DNA of 62,411 nucleotides from Anoxybacillus flavithermus (GCF_002742685.1 NZ_PEDM01000014.1:1-62411), one strand, 5' to 3'. Positions 42,116 through 50,955 are shown, counted from the first letter of the stretch. Notes: generated by a model not told the origin, from the sequence alone. Numbers and translations: made by a program.

Positions 42116-43773
42116 AAAAGCAAGAGCGAAAACGATTAGGAGATTTGTTAATTGAAGCAGGGCTCATTACGAAAGAACAGCTTGAAGAAACGTTAAAAGA
42201 AAAAGCCCCTGGGCAAAAATTAGGCGATGCGTTATTGCAACGTGGTTATATTACGGAACAACAATTAATTGAAGTATTAGAGTTCCAACTCGGTATTCCA
42301 CACGTCAGCTTATATCGGTATCCGATTGATCCGAAACTAACAAATCTTGTGCCGAAAGAATTTGCGAAACGAAATATGCTTATTCCTTTAAAGCAAGAAG
42401 GGGATCGGCTATTTGTCGCTATGGCAGATCCGATGGATTTTTTTGCGATTGATGATTTGCGTTTATCGACAGGTTTTCACATTGAAGTGGCCATTGCATC
42501 AAAAGACGATATTTTACGGGCAATTAATAAATATTACGATATTGATGATTCGGTTGAAGAGTTTTTAAACATCGCACCCGCACAAGAGCCTCGCGAGCAA
42601 GAGAAACTTGTTGAAGATGACTCGCCGATCGTAAAGCTCGTCAATCAAATTTTACAAATGGCAGTCGAACAACGAGCGAGCGACATTCATATTGATCCGC
42701 ATGAGACGAAAGTCGTCATTCGTTATCGCATTGATGGGATTTTACGTACAGAGCGTGCGCTACCGAAACATATGCAAGGAATGTTAACCGCGCGCATAAA
42801 AATTTTAGCGAATATGGACATTACAGAACATCGTGTTCCACAAGATGGGCGCATTAAAATGAATATTGATTTTCATCCGATTGATTTACGTGTATCGACG
42901 TTGCCGACGATTTACGGTGAAAAAATCGTTATGCGCGTGCTTGATTTAGGAGCAGCTTTAAATGATTTAAATAAGCTTGGTTTTAACAAGGTGAATTTGC
43001 AGCGGTTTATTCAACTTATTGAACAACCGACAGGTATCGTATTAATTACAGGACCGACTGGTTCAGGAAAATCGTCGACGCTTTATGCCGCGTTAAATCG
43101 ACTGAACGGCGAACATGTGAACATTATTACAATTGAAGACCCTGTTGAATATCAGCTTGAAGGGGTGAACCAAATTCAAGTCAATCCAAACGTCGGAATG
43201 ACATTTGCGGAGGGGTTACGTTCCATTTTACGCCAAGACCCAAACATTATTATGGTAGGGGAAATTCGTGATCGTGAAACAGCGGAAGTCGCGATTCGTG
43301 CGTCTTTAACGGGGCATCTTGTGTTAAGTACGCTGCACACAAACGATGCATTAAGCACGGTCGCTCGTTTAATTGATATGGGCGTCGAGCCGTTTTTAGT
43401 TGCGACATCGCTTTCAGGGGTTGTTTCTCAACGTCTCGTGCGCCGCGTTTGTCGCGATTGTCAAGCAGAACACGAACCGACAAAGCGAGAAATAGACATT
43501 TTTGCACGCCGTGGTTTGAAAATTGAGAAAGTGGTGCGCGGTCGAGGCTGTCCGACGTGCAATATGACAGGATATAAAGGACGTATTGCCCTACATGAAT
43601 TAATGGTCATGTCCGATGACATGAGAAAAGTCATTTTAAATGGGGAACCACTTTCGAAATTACGTGAAATCGCGATAAAAAATAAAATGATTTTTTTAAT
43701 TGATGATGGTCTATTAAAAGTAAAGCAAGGGCTGACGACAACAGAAGAAGTGTTGCGTGTAAGTATTGGCTAG
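42112..43773 (+). CDS. pilB: Type IV pilus assembly ATPase PilB
   Basis: This 553-residue GspE/PilB-family hexameric ATPase powers pilus extension. The N-terminal T2SSE_N (MshEN-like) domain starts RKRLGDLLIEAGLITKEQLEE; in some homologues this domain binds cyclic di-GMP. Walker A GPTGSGKSS is at about residues 314-322. The Asp box (EDPVEYQLEG), Walker B (MVGEIRD) and His box (HLVLSTLHTNDA) are present. A zinc tetracysteine is seen in CRDC and CPTC (near 447-487). Start coupled (ATGA) to the upstream gene. Confidence 0.96.
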   Translation: MKKQERKRLGDLLIEAGLITKEQLEETLKEKAPGQKLGDALLQRGYITEQQLIEVLEFQLGIPHVSLYRYPIDPKLTNLVPKEFAKRNMLIPLKQEGDRLFVAMADPMDFFAIDDLRLSTGFHIEVAIASKDDILRAINKYYDIDDSVEEFLNIAPAQEPREQEKLVEDDSPIVKLVNQILQMAVEQRASDIHIDPHETKVVIRYRIDGILRTERALPKHMQGMLTARIKILANMDITEHRVPQDGRIKMNIDFHPIDLRVSTLPTIYGEKIVMRVLDLGAALNDLNKLGFNKVNLQRFIQLIEQPTGIVLITGPTGSGKSSTLYAALNRLNGEHVNIITIEDPVEYQLEGVNQIQVNPNVGMTFAEGLRSILRQDPNIIMVGEIRDRETAEVAIRASLTGHLVLSTLHTNDALSTVARLIDMGVEPFLVATSLSGVVSQRLVRRVCRDCQAEHEPTKREIDIFARRGLKIEKVVRGRGCPTCNMTGYKGRIALHELMVMSDDMRKVILNGEPLSKLREIAIKNKMIFLIDDGLLKVKQGLTTTEEVLRVSIG

Positions 43774-43783
43774 GGTGATGAAG

Positions 43784-44818
43784 ATGAAACAAAAAGTAGA
43801 TGCGATGTTGCGTGCCGCATTTGAGTTAAAAGCATCCGATATTCATTTGACAGTCGGTATTCCTCCGATTTTTCGCATTAACGGAGATTTGAAACGATAT
43901 GGGCAAGATGTGTTGTCATCAACCGACACGGAACAAATGGCAAAAGCGATCGTGCCTGAAAAGATGTGGTCCCATTTTGAAGAACACGGGGAGCTAGATT
44001 TGTCGTATAGCCTCGCGGGCGTGTCACGCTTTCGCGTTAATGTGTTTAAACAGCGTGGATGCATATCGCTTGCTATCCGTATTGTGCCGACAAAAATTCC
44101 GACGCTTGACGAATTGCAACTACCAGATGTATTGAAAAAGTTAGTGACAAAACCACAAGGTCTTATTCTCGTAACAGGACCGACGGGAAGCGGAAAATCG
44201 ACGACGTTAGCTGCGATGATTGACTATATGAATAAAACGATGCGCAAACATATTATTACGCTTGAAGATCCGATTGAATATGTGCATAAACATGGTGGAT
44301 GTGTCATTGATCAACGCGAAGTTGGAACGGACACAAACAATTTCGCAAACGGACTTCGGGCAGCACTTCGGCAAGATCCGGACGTCATTTTAGTTGGGGA
44401 GATGCGCGATTTAGAAACGATTCAAACAGCCATTACCGCCGCAGAAACAGGACACCTTGTATTCGGTACGCTTCATACGTCAAGTGCGCCCGCAACGATT
44501 GATCGAATCATTGACGTGTTTCAACCAGAACAGCAAGCACAAATTCGGATTCAGTTGGCGACAGTTTTAGTTGCGATTATTTCACAACGATTATTCCCGC
44601 GCGCACAAAAAAACGGAAGAATTGCAGCGACCGAGATTTTAATCAACAATGCAGCGATTGCCAATTTAATTCGCAATGGGAAAATTCATCAAATTCCGAG
44701 CGTCATGCAAACGAATCGCGCGCTTGGTATGCATACGCTTGAGGCGAGCATTAAAGAGCTTGTCCAGCAAGGATTGATTGCTAGAGAAACGGTTGAGCCG
44801 TACTTGCAGGAAGGGTGA
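43784..44818 (+). CDS. pilT: Type IV pilus retraction ATPase PilT
   Basis: This 344-residue ATPase drives pilus depolymerisation and twitching. It begins with the PAS-like domain (AFELKASDIHLTVGIPP). Walker A GPTGSGKST lies at about residues 132-140, then EDPIEYVHKH, the Walker B region ILVGEMRDLETI and the His box HLVFGTLHTSSA. The C-terminal AIRNLIR-type helix (NAAIANLIRNGKIHQIPS) fits the PilT family. ATG 43784 with AGGGTGA five bases upstream is preferred to two earlier in-frame starts. Its presence implies retractile pili. Confidence 0.95.
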   Translation: MKQKVDAMLRAAFELKASDIHLTVGIPPIFRINGDLKRYGQDVLSSTDTEQMAKAIVPEKMWSHFEEHGELDLSYSLAGVSRFRVNVFKQRGCISLAIRIVPTKIPTLDELQLPDVLKKLVTKPQGLILVTGPTGSGKSTTLAAMIDYMNKTMRKHIITLEDPIEYVHKHGGCVIDQREVGTDTNNFANGLRAALRQDPDVILVGEMRDLETIQTAITAAETGHLVFGTLHTSSAPATIDRIIDVFQPEQQAQIRIQLATVLVAIISQRLFPRAQKNGRIAATEILINNAAIANLIRNGKIHQIPSVMQTNRALGMHTLEASIKELVQQGLIARETVEPYLQEG

Positions 44819-44823
44819 AATAG

Positions 44824-46035
44824 ATGGCGCAATTTCGCTATGAAGCGCGCGACGTGCGCGGGCGAGTGAAAAAAGGAACGATCGTTGCTTCATCGCGGCG
44901 TGACGTGATGATGAAACTTCGTGAACAACGGTTGAAAGTCATTGATGTACGCGAAGTACCACAAACGTTATTAACAAAAGAAATTACGTTTGGTAATCCT
45001 GTAAAACTGCAACATTTCGTTATTTATTTGCGGCAGTTTGCAACGCTCTTAAAAGCGGGAGTAACGATTGTGGACGCCACTCGTATTTTAGCGGAACAAA
45101 CGGAAAGCAAAGCGTTAAAAAAAGCGCTTGTTCACATTGAAGAACAATTAAGAAGCGGTCAACCGTTATCTACAGCGATGACTGATCACCCGAACATTTT
45201 TCCACCGCTCGTCATCAATATGATTCGAGCTGGAGAAGCGAGCGGAAGTATGGAAGAAACGCTTGAAAGGCTTGCCGATCATTTTGAAAAAGTGCATCGG
45301 ACACGCCAAAAAATTGTTTCCGCTTTGGCTTATCCCGTCGTTGTTGGGATTATTGCGGTCATCGTTGTCATCTTTTTGCTCGTTCAAGTCGTTCCGACGT
45401 TTGTTTCGATGTTTGCGGATTTCGGAGCGGAGTTGCCAGCGATTACGAAGTTTGTGCTACGTGCAAGTGAAGTGATGCAAACGTACTGGTGGGGCGTTAT
45501 TTTACTCATGTTTAGTCTATACGGATTACTTTTATTATTAAAAAAACAAAAAGTGACGAAATATTATTTAGATGTCATTATGCTACGCATGCCGATTTTC
45601 GGTAGCATGATGCAAAAAGCTGTACTTGCCCGTATGACACGCACATTAAGTTCCCTTTTTTCAAGCGCTGTCCCTATTTTACAGGCGCTTTCCATTGTTG
45701 AAGCGGTCGTTGAAAACGAAGTCATCGCTCGCGTCATTCGCACATCGCGTGATGCGCTAGAACGCGGGGAATCGTTAACAGAGCCGATGAAGCGACATTG
45801 GGCATTTCCGCCACTTGTCACACAAATGATTGCGATTGGAGAGCAAACGGGCTCACTAGATGCCATGCTTACAAAAGTTGCTGACTTTTACGAAGCGGAA
45901 GTCGAAGCAGCGACCGACCGGTTGAAATCATTAATTGAACCGCTCATGATTGTGTTGCTCGCTAGCGTCGTCGGGACAATTGTCACATCCATTTTAGTAC
46001 CGATGTTTGATATATTTAATCATATTCAACAATAA
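44824..46035 (+). CDS. pilC: Type IV pilus inner-membrane platform protein PilC
   Basis: This 403-residue GspF/PilC-family protein has two T2SSF domains (about residues 65-190 and 270-395) and three to four membrane helices (for example VVVGIIAVIVVIFLLVQVVP). FVIYLRQFATLLKAGVTI and LLDAMIAIGEQTGSLDAML-type sequence mark the repeats. It connects the ATPases to the growing pilin filament. The start is ATG 44824, six bases after the pilT stop. Confidence 0.95.
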   Translation: MAQFRYEARDVRGRVKKGTIVASSRRDVMMKLREQRLKVIDVREVPQTLLTKEITFGNPVKLQHFVIYLRQFATLLKAGVTIVDATRILAEQTESKALKKALVHIEEQLRSGQPLSTAMTDHPNIFPPLVINMIRAGEASGSMEETLERLADHFEKVHRTRQKIVSALAYPVVVGIIAVIVVIFLLVQVVPTFVSMFADFGAELPAITKFVLRASEVMQTYWWGVILLMFSLYGLLLLLKKQKVTKYYLDVIMLRMPIFGSMMQKAVLARMTRTLSSLFSSAVPILQALSIVEAVVENEVIARVIRTSRDALERGESLTEPMKRHWAFPPLVTQMIAIGEQTGSLDAMLTKVADFYEAEVEAATDRLKSLIEPLMIVLLASVVGTIVTSILVPMFDIFNHIQQ

Positions 46036-46044
46036 AACTAGTAC

Positions 46045-46073
46045 TTTTCAACTAGACTGTGATCGTGTAAAAT
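46045..46073 (+). promoter_or_regulatory. Internal promoter before the major pilin gene
   Basis: TTTTCA (46045-46050), a 17-base spacer and TAAAAT (46068-46073) lie in the 75-base gap between pilC and the pilin gene, the only sizeable gap within the operon. A separate strong start would fit the high demand for pilin. Confidence 0.5.
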
Positions 46074-46110
46074 GATGAGAGAAAACAGAAAATTGCAAAG
46101 GAGAGGAATT

Positions 46111-46560
46111 ATGTTAAAACGATTTATTCGTAACGAAAAAGGTTTAACGTTAATTGAGTTGTTGGCAGTCATCGTTATTTTAGGGATTATTGCTGCCATT
46201 GCGATTCCGAGTGTAGGGGCACTTATTGACAATTCAAAGAAAGATGCCCACATTTCGAACGCTAAACAACTTGTAAATGCAACGAGATTAGCGATTACGG
46301 CAGATACGTCAAATACGAATAAAGCTACATTCACTATGACTGAACTTGTCAACGGTGGCTATTTAGAAAAAGTACCAAAATCACCTGGAGATGCAGGAGC
46401 TTATGATGGAGCAAAAAGTTTTGTTACTGTAACTAAAGATGCGAACGGTAATTTAAGCTATAAAGTCACTCTCGCTACTGCTGATCCTAACTTGCATAAA
46501 TATATTGATGACAAAGATCCAGAGAATCTAACTAGAAGCGATGTCAAACTAAAACCGTAG
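46111..46560 (+). CDS. pilA: Type IV pilin, candidate major subunit
   Basis: This 149-residue prepilin has the leader MLKRFIRNEKG, cleaved after Gly11, then LTLIELLAVIVILGIIAAIAIPS with Glu5 and the Pro kink typical of type IVa pilins. The mature chain would be about 138 residues. The C-terminal part has no cysteine pair and is rich in Asp, Lys and Thr. ATG 46111 with AAGGAGAGG upstream is chosen over earlier in-frame methionines. Its own promoter and central position suggest that it is the major pilin; this needs protein data. Confidence 0.85.
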   Translation: MLKRFIRNEKGLTLIELLAVIVILGIIAAIAIPSVGALIDNSKKDAHISNAKQLVNATRLAITADTSNTNKATFTMTELVNGGYLEKVPKSPGDAGAYDGAKSFVTVTKDANGNLSYKVTLATADPNLHKYIDDKDPENLTRSDVKLKP

Positions 46561-46571
46561 TGTGATTTTAT

Positions 46572-47330
46572 ATGATTGTATTGATGTATGTGTACATTTT
46601 CCTCCTCGGTCTTCTTCTCGGTTCTTTTTATAACGTTGTTGGGTTAAGGGTGCCGAAGGGGGAGTCGATTGTTGCGCCGCGTTCGCATTGTCCACATTGT
46701 AAGCGAACGTTGACGGCGTTAGAGTTAATTCCAGTTGTTTCGTATGTGTTGCAAAAAGGGAAATGTCGCGCATGTTCGGCGCGCATTTCCTTTGTTTATC
46801 CGTTAATTGAGCTGTCCGCGGCTATATTGTTTACGCTTGCCCCGCTTTTTGTCGGTTGGTCAGCGGAAGTAGCCGTTAGTTGGACGCTCATTTCTTTATT
46901 CGTTATTATTTTTGTTTCTGATGTGCATTATATGGTTATCCCAAACCGTGTTTTATTATTTTTCACTCCACTTCTTCTTGTTGAACGTTTATGGATTGCT
47001 CCGCTTACTCCTTGGTGGGATAGTTTGCTCGGTAGTGTTGTTGGGTTTATGATATTGTTTGTAATAGCGGTTGTGAGTAAAGGTGGCATGGGCGGTGGAG
47101 ATATTAAGTTATTTGCGTTAATTGGTTTGGCGCTTGGCGCAAAGCTTACCGTTTTAGCGTTCTTTTTATCGACGCTCGTCGGGACGATATTCGGACTGAT
47201 TGGCATGGCGCTCGGGCGTGTGAAACGAGGCGAACCGATGCCGTTTGGACCAGCTATTGTTGTCGGTACGCTGATTGCCTATTTTTTTGGTGAAACGATG
47301 ATCGATATGTATGTAAAGGTTATGATGTAA
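46572..47330 (+). CDS. comC: Prepilin peptidase / N-methyltransferase (PilD/ComC)
   Basis: This 252-residue bifunctional membrane enzyme cleaves prepilins and methylates the new N-terminus. The zinc-binding cytoplasmic loop has CPHC and CRAC (near residues 40-72). The catalytic aspartates are in SDVHYMVIPN and in GGMGGGDIKLFALIG (GxGD type). About eight membrane helices are visible. The only likely start, ATG 46572, has a weak ribosome site. In B. subtilis the orthologous comC lies alone between folC and spoIIB and processes competence pseudopilins. Confidence 0.95.
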   Translation: MIVLMYVYIFLLGLLLGSFYNVVGLRVPKGESIVAPRSHCPHCKRTLTALELIPVVSYVLQKGKCRACSARISFVYPLIELSAAILFTLAPLFVGWSAEVAVSWTLISLFVIIFVSDVHYMVIPNRVLLFFTPLLLVERLWIAPLTPWWDSLLGSVVGFMILFVIAVVSKGGMGGGDIKLFALIGLALGAKLTVLAFFLSTLVGTIFGLIGMALGRVKRGEPMPFGPAIVVGTLIAYFFGETMIDMYVKVMM

Positions 47331-47342
47331 GGAGAACAAACT

Positions 47343-48311
47343 ATGCGGCTTTTTTCGATGAAAAATAGGGTGGGCAACATTGTCATAAAAGATCACGTGA
47401 TTCGCTACGTAGAACTCAAACAACAAAAACCGCTTGTTTTGCATATGTGCGAGGAATGGCCACTTCCAGAAGGAATTGTGCGCGATGGGAAAATTGTCGA
47501 TGAAGAACAGCTTACTTATATTATGGAACAATGTGTCGATATGTGGAAAATGAAACATCGTCGCGTCCGTTTTCTCGTTCCTGATCCGCTTATTGTTATT
47601 CGTAAAATCCCATTGCCGACAGAAATCGAACATGATGATATACGTAGCTATTTATTTATGGAAATCGGGGCAACCATTCCACTTCCGTTTGACGATGCGG
47701 TATTTGATTATGCGGTGCTTGAAAAGACGAAAGAAGCGCTTCACGTTTTATTGTTTGCGGCGCCAGAAGCGAGCGTCATGCAATATGCGGAGCTGTTTGA
47801 AGCGGTTAAATTAAAACCAATTGTAGCAGATATTTCTCCACTTAGTTTATATCGCTTGTTTTATACGTTTGATTTAGCGAACGATGTTGACCACTTTTTG
47901 TTTGTTCAATTCGATTTATCATCGTTGAATGTCAGTGTATTTCATCAGCACCGTCCGATATTTACTCGTCAGTTAGCGTTTGATTCACAATGGACATATT
48001 GGGAAAAAACGAATAACGGATGGAAGTGGTTAAAAGAAGGTGAACCAGAGCGACAGCTTGAAGACGTATATAAAGAACTTGAGCGCGTCATGAACTTTTA
48101 TCGTTTTTCATTACAACAAGGCAAGGCGCAAATTACGCGCATCGTTATGACTGGCGATCATCCGCTCGCTCATACGTTTTCGAATTTATTACAAGAACGT
48201 CTCGATGTCACGGTTGAAATGTTAACGTTGCCATTTTCGATCGACTCTGCTTACTATTTACCAATTGGACTCGGATTAAAAGAGGGTAATGCACATGTTA
48301 GTAGAAATTAA
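47343..48311 (+). CDS. pilM: Type IV pilus assembly protein PilM
   Basis: This 322-residue actin-like protein (FtsA fold) forms the cytoplasmic ring of the alignment complex. Visible are NIVIKDHVIRYVELKQ at the N-terminus, VRFLVPDPLIVIRKIPLPTEIE, and VADISPLSLYRLFYTF. AAGGAGAAC precedes ATG 47343. The N-terminus of PilN (VEINLLPKRE) encoded next is the known PilM-binding segment. Confidence 0.9.
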   Translation: MRLFSMKNRVGNIVIKDHVIRYVELKQQKPLVLHMCEEWPLPEGIVRDGKIVDEEQLTYIMEQCVDMWKMKHRRVRFLVPDPLIVIRKIPLPTEIEHDDIRSYLFMEIGATIPLPFDDAVFDYAVLEKTKEALHVLLFAAPEASVMQYAELFEAVKLKPIVADISPLSLYRLFYTFDLANDVDHFLFVQFDLSSLNVSVFHQHRPIFTRQLAFDSQWTYWEKTNNGWKWLKEGEPERQLEDVYKELERVMNFYRFSLQQGKAQITRIVMTGDHPLAHTFSNLLQERLDVTVEMLTLPFSIDSAYYLPIGLGLKEGNAHVSRN

Positions 48312-48876
48312 CTTACTGCCGAAACGTGAACAAAAATCCCGACTTATTCCACTTTTATCCATTGTGTTTGCTGTTTTATTGATCGTTGGCGCGACAACAT
48401 TTTATGTCATTGTACAGCGTATGGAACAACAAATCGCGCAATTAAAAACGGAGCTCGATCAAACGAAAGCATTGCGTATTGCTGAAGAAGAAAAACAAAA
48501 AACGGCAACGAACGCATCTGTCGGAGCCCAGTTACAAGAAGCGATTCAATGGGCGGAACAATATCCGATTCATACGGTTGCGCTGTTACACGAATTGATT
48601 GAACGTTTGCCTGAGCGCGGCTTTTTAATGAACGTTTCGTATGCCCGTGATGGTGCGATTCAACTAACGGCCCAATTTGATACAACGCGTGAAAGCGCCG
48701 CCTATTTACAAGCGTTAAAAGACGCATCGTTTATCGCAGATGTGAAACTGACGAGTTTAACTGCATCAGAAGGAAAGGCGGAAGAAGAAGGAACAATGCC
48801 GCGGTATATCGGACAATTTTCTATTCAGTTAAATATGGAAGAATGGAAAAAACAGCAACAAGGAGGGGAAACATGA
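48295..48876 (+). CDS. pilN: Type IV pilus assembly protein PilN
   Basis: This 193-residue bitopic protein has the conserved cytoplasmic motif VEINLLPKRE (residues 3-12), one membrane helix (LIPLLSIVFAVLLIVGATTFYV, in part) and an outer coiled coil and ferredoxin-like domain. ATG 48295 with AGAGGG at 48281-48286 is preferred to ATG 48289, which is only two bases behind it. It overlaps pilM and pilO. Confidence 0.9.
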   Translation: MLVEINLLPKREQKSRLIPLLSIVFAVLLIVGATTFYVIVQRMEQQIAQLKTELDQTKALRIAEEEKQKTATNASVGAQLQEAIQWAEQYPIHTVALLHELIERLPERGFLMNVSYARDGAIQLTAQFDTTRESAAYLQALKDASFIADVKLTSLTASEGKAEEEGTMPRYIGQFSIQLNMEEWKKQQQGGET

Positions 48877-49499
48877 GGAAAGGACTTATCGTGACGCTCT
48901 CTCTCTTGTTGCTTACGTTGCTTTCGTTTGCGCTTTATATGTATGTGTATAAGCCGCTCGATGATCGTAGAGAGCAGCTAAAAACAGAGTTGCAAACCGA
49001 AAAAAAGCTATTGCAAACATTGCAAGCGAAACAAACACCAAATGAGTTGCGCACGAGCATCATCGAACTACAAAAACGCATTCCTGTCCAACCGTTTGTT
49101 GAACAATTTTTGTTAGACATTGAAAAAGCGGAAGTTGTATCAAATAGTGAAGTATTGTCGCTTACATTTCAAGAAGGAGAAAACGTGGAAGGACCTCCTA
49201 CTCCGATTCAAAAATTGACGGTCAATGTATCTGTTCGCTCCCCTTCCTATTTTGCACTCGAACAATTTATTGATGTGTTAGAGCGCTCAAAGCGCATCGT
49301 TTCCGTTGATTCTTTATCGTTTGCAGGATATGAAGAATGGACGACAGTGATGGATGAAGTGCCAGAATTGTCTTATTCCTTGACTGTGTCAACGTTTTAT
49401 GCACCAGATTTGCGCCAATGGATTGAGCAATTGCCACCTCTTGATTTACCGCAACCGAGCGAAAAGCGCAATCCGTTTCCTTCATTAACGGAACAATAA
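48873..49499 (+). CDS. pilO: Type IV pilus assembly protein PilO
   Basis: This 208-residue protein has a membrane helix (LIVTLSLLLLTLLSFALYMY), a coiled coil (about 35-75) and a C-terminal ferredoxin-like domain (TPIQKLTVNVSVRSPSYFALEQFI), the PilO layout. It pairs with PilN. ATG 48873 overlaps the pilN stop (ATGA) with AGGAGGGG upstream. No pilP or secretin pilQ follows, as expected for a cell without an outer membrane. Confidence 0.85.
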   Translation: MRKGLIVTLSLLLLTLLSFALYMYVYKPLDDRREQLKTELQTEKKLLQTLQAKQTPNELRTSIIELQKRIPVQPFVEQFLLDIEKAEVVSNSEVLSLTFQEGENVEGPPTPIQKLTVNVSVRSPSYFALEQFIDVLERSKRIVSVDSLSFAGYEEWTTVMDEVPELSYSLTVSTFYAPDLRQWIEQLPPLDLPQPSEKRNPFPSLTEQ

Positions 49500-49512
49500 A
49501 GGGGTCGGTCGG

Positions 49513-49953
49513 ATGCGAGATGAACGTGGAATGACGTTAATCGAACTGTTAGCTGTCATCGTCATTTTAAGTATTTTATTGATGATTGCGACTATTTCTG
49601 TCGTTGAGGTCATTAAAAAGTCGCGTGATCGAGCGTTTGTTGCGACAGCGTATACGCTCTATGAAGCGGCACGTCTTCATGTTGGTGCGCAAAAAGTAGA
49701 ATTTTTAACGCCAAATGAAAGCGAGATATTGACGTATGAACAATTAGTTGATGATGGGGTTCTTGAAGGGATTATCGATCCATACACATCGAAACGTTTG
49801 CCGCCAAATGATGATTCGTATGTCATTGTAACAAAGCAAAGTGACGGTACGATCACATATGCTGTTTGCTTAAAAGGGGAAACGAAGCAAATTTGTAAAG
49901 AAAACGGTGTGCCTGTCGATCAATTGTCGGTCAATGACATTCAAGAGCGATAG
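49513..49953 (+). CDS. Type IV pilin-like protein, second subunit
   Basis: This 146-residue protein has a very short leader MRDERG and then MTLIELLAVIVILSILLMI, with Glu5. After the helix, KKSRDRAFVATAYTLYEAARL and a domain with two cysteines (CLKGETKQIC) follow. It is the last gene of the pil operon, 13 bases after pilO. It may be a minor pilin of the ComGC/PilE type or a second main subunit. Confidence 0.85.
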   Translation: MRDERGMTLIELLAVIVILSILLMIATISVVEVIKKSRDRAFVATAYTLYEAARLHVGAQKVEFLTPNESEILTYEQLVDDGVLEGIIDPYTSKRLPPNDDSYVIVTKQSDGTITYAVCLKGETKQICKENGVPVDQLSVNDIQER

Positions 49954-49979
49954 TGCGAAATTTGACGAAAACCTTCCAC

Positions 49980-50011
49980 GACGAGACGACAAATGTCTCG
50001 TTTTTTTTTTC
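49980..50011 (+). terminator. Terminator of the pil operon
   Basis: CGAGAC (49982-49987) and GTCTCG (49995-50000) flank GACAAAT and are followed by ten Ts, a strong intrinsic terminator that closes the pilus locus before spoIIB. Confidence 0.88.
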
Positions 50012-50058
50012 TTTTTTTATGTTACGATGGGCGAAGAATGGCAGCGGGAGGGAAAAAA

Positions 50059-50841
50059 ATGGACAAGCCAGCGAAAAAAGCGATCGTGATTAAAGTGAAC
50101 GGAAAAGAACAACCGTACACGTCAGTAACAAATACGTTACCCCAATGGTCGAGTGAGGAAAGCAATGAGCAAAGTGAAAAACAAGATGAGTTTATACCAT
50201 TTGAAACGAGTAAACGATATGAAAAACGATCACCTTGGCGCTCCTTTTTGTTTGCGATCGCTTTAGCCGTCGTTCTTGGGACAAGCTTTGGCTTACTTGT
50301 ATTAAAAGTCATTCCGGCAACAGAAAGCAAACCGACTTCAACAGCGCCGTTACAACAAGAACAAAAAGAAGAATTGCCAACTGCAAAACGAACAGAGACG
50401 ATTTTTGTCATTCAAGGTGGAGTGTTTCAAGATGAAAAAGCAGCAAATGTATATGTACAAAAAATAAAGACACAACAACGTCCAAGTGTAATGATTGGAA
50501 AACAGCCTGTTTATGTATTTTTAGGCATGGCATTGACAAAAGAGGAGGCAAAACAAATGGCAAGCTTATATGAACCGCTCGGAATTGACACATATGTGAA
50601 AGCGTGGAATATATCCATCGACGAAAAAGAAAGTGAACCTTTTGTGATGATCTTGTTCGTTATTAGTCGATTGTTGAATGGACAACAACTTCAAAATGAA
50701 CAATGGAAACAGCTACAATCGTACTCCCCTCATAATGAACAGATGAAAAAAGCGTATGAAGCGCTTTTCGCTTTCCGGCAAACAAACGATCAAGCACAAT
50801 TATGGGCCGCACAACAACATATATTAAATGTTTTACAATAA
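50059..50841 (+). CDS. spoIIB: SpoIIB-like SPOR-domain protein
   Basis: This 260-residue bitopic protein has an acidic, probably disordered cytoplasmic part, a membrane helix (SFLFAIALAVVLGTSFGLLVLKV) and an extracytoplasmic SPOR-type domain (TIFVIQGGVFQDEKAANVY through KAWNI). The place between the comC-type gene and maf is that of B. subtilis spoIIB, which helps engulfment and septal peptidoglycan thinning. B. subtilis SpoIIB is about 330 residues; this one is shorter. ATG 50059 with GGGAGGG upstream is chosen. The region after the SPOR domain is helical and variable. Confidence 0.82.
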   Translation: MDKPAKKAIVIKVNGKEQPYTSVTNTLPQWSSEESNEQSEKQDEFIPFETSKRYEKRSPWRSFLFAIALAVVLGTSFGLLVLKVIPATESKPTSTAPLQQEQKEELPTAKRTETIFVIQGGVFQDEKAANVYVQKIKTQQRPSVMIGKQPVYVFLGMALTKEEAKQMASLYEPLGIDTYVKAWNISIDEKESEPFVMILFVISRLLNGQQLQNEQWKQLQSYSPHNEQMKKAYEALFAFRQTNDQAQLWAAQQHILNVLQ

Positions 50842-50864
50842 GAAGCGCACAGCTTCTTTTTTTC
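50839..50864 (+). terminator. Terminator of spoIIB
   Basis: AAGAAGC (50840-50846) and GCTTCTT (50852-50858) around a short loop, followed by Ts. Confidence 0.7.
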
Positions 50865-50876
50865 TTTGTCGAACCA

Positions 50877-50905
50877 TTGTATATTGTGTATAAATTTGGT
50901 ACGAT
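50877..50905 (+). promoter_or_regulatory. Promoter of maf-radC
   Basis: TTGTAT (50877-50882), a 17-base spacer and TACGAT (50900-50905) preceded by TGG, an extended -10. It lies about 50 bases before maf. Confidence 0.65.
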
Positions 50906-50955
50906 ACAAGTGTATCTTCCTTGAAACAAACGCTCATGACAGAAAGGTGATGACG

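Noticed and set aside
50867-50873. A perfect Spo0A box (TGTCGAA) just before the maf -35
   Set aside because: A seven-base match is expected several times by chance in a window of this size; another lies at about 43-49 in the non-coding left edge.
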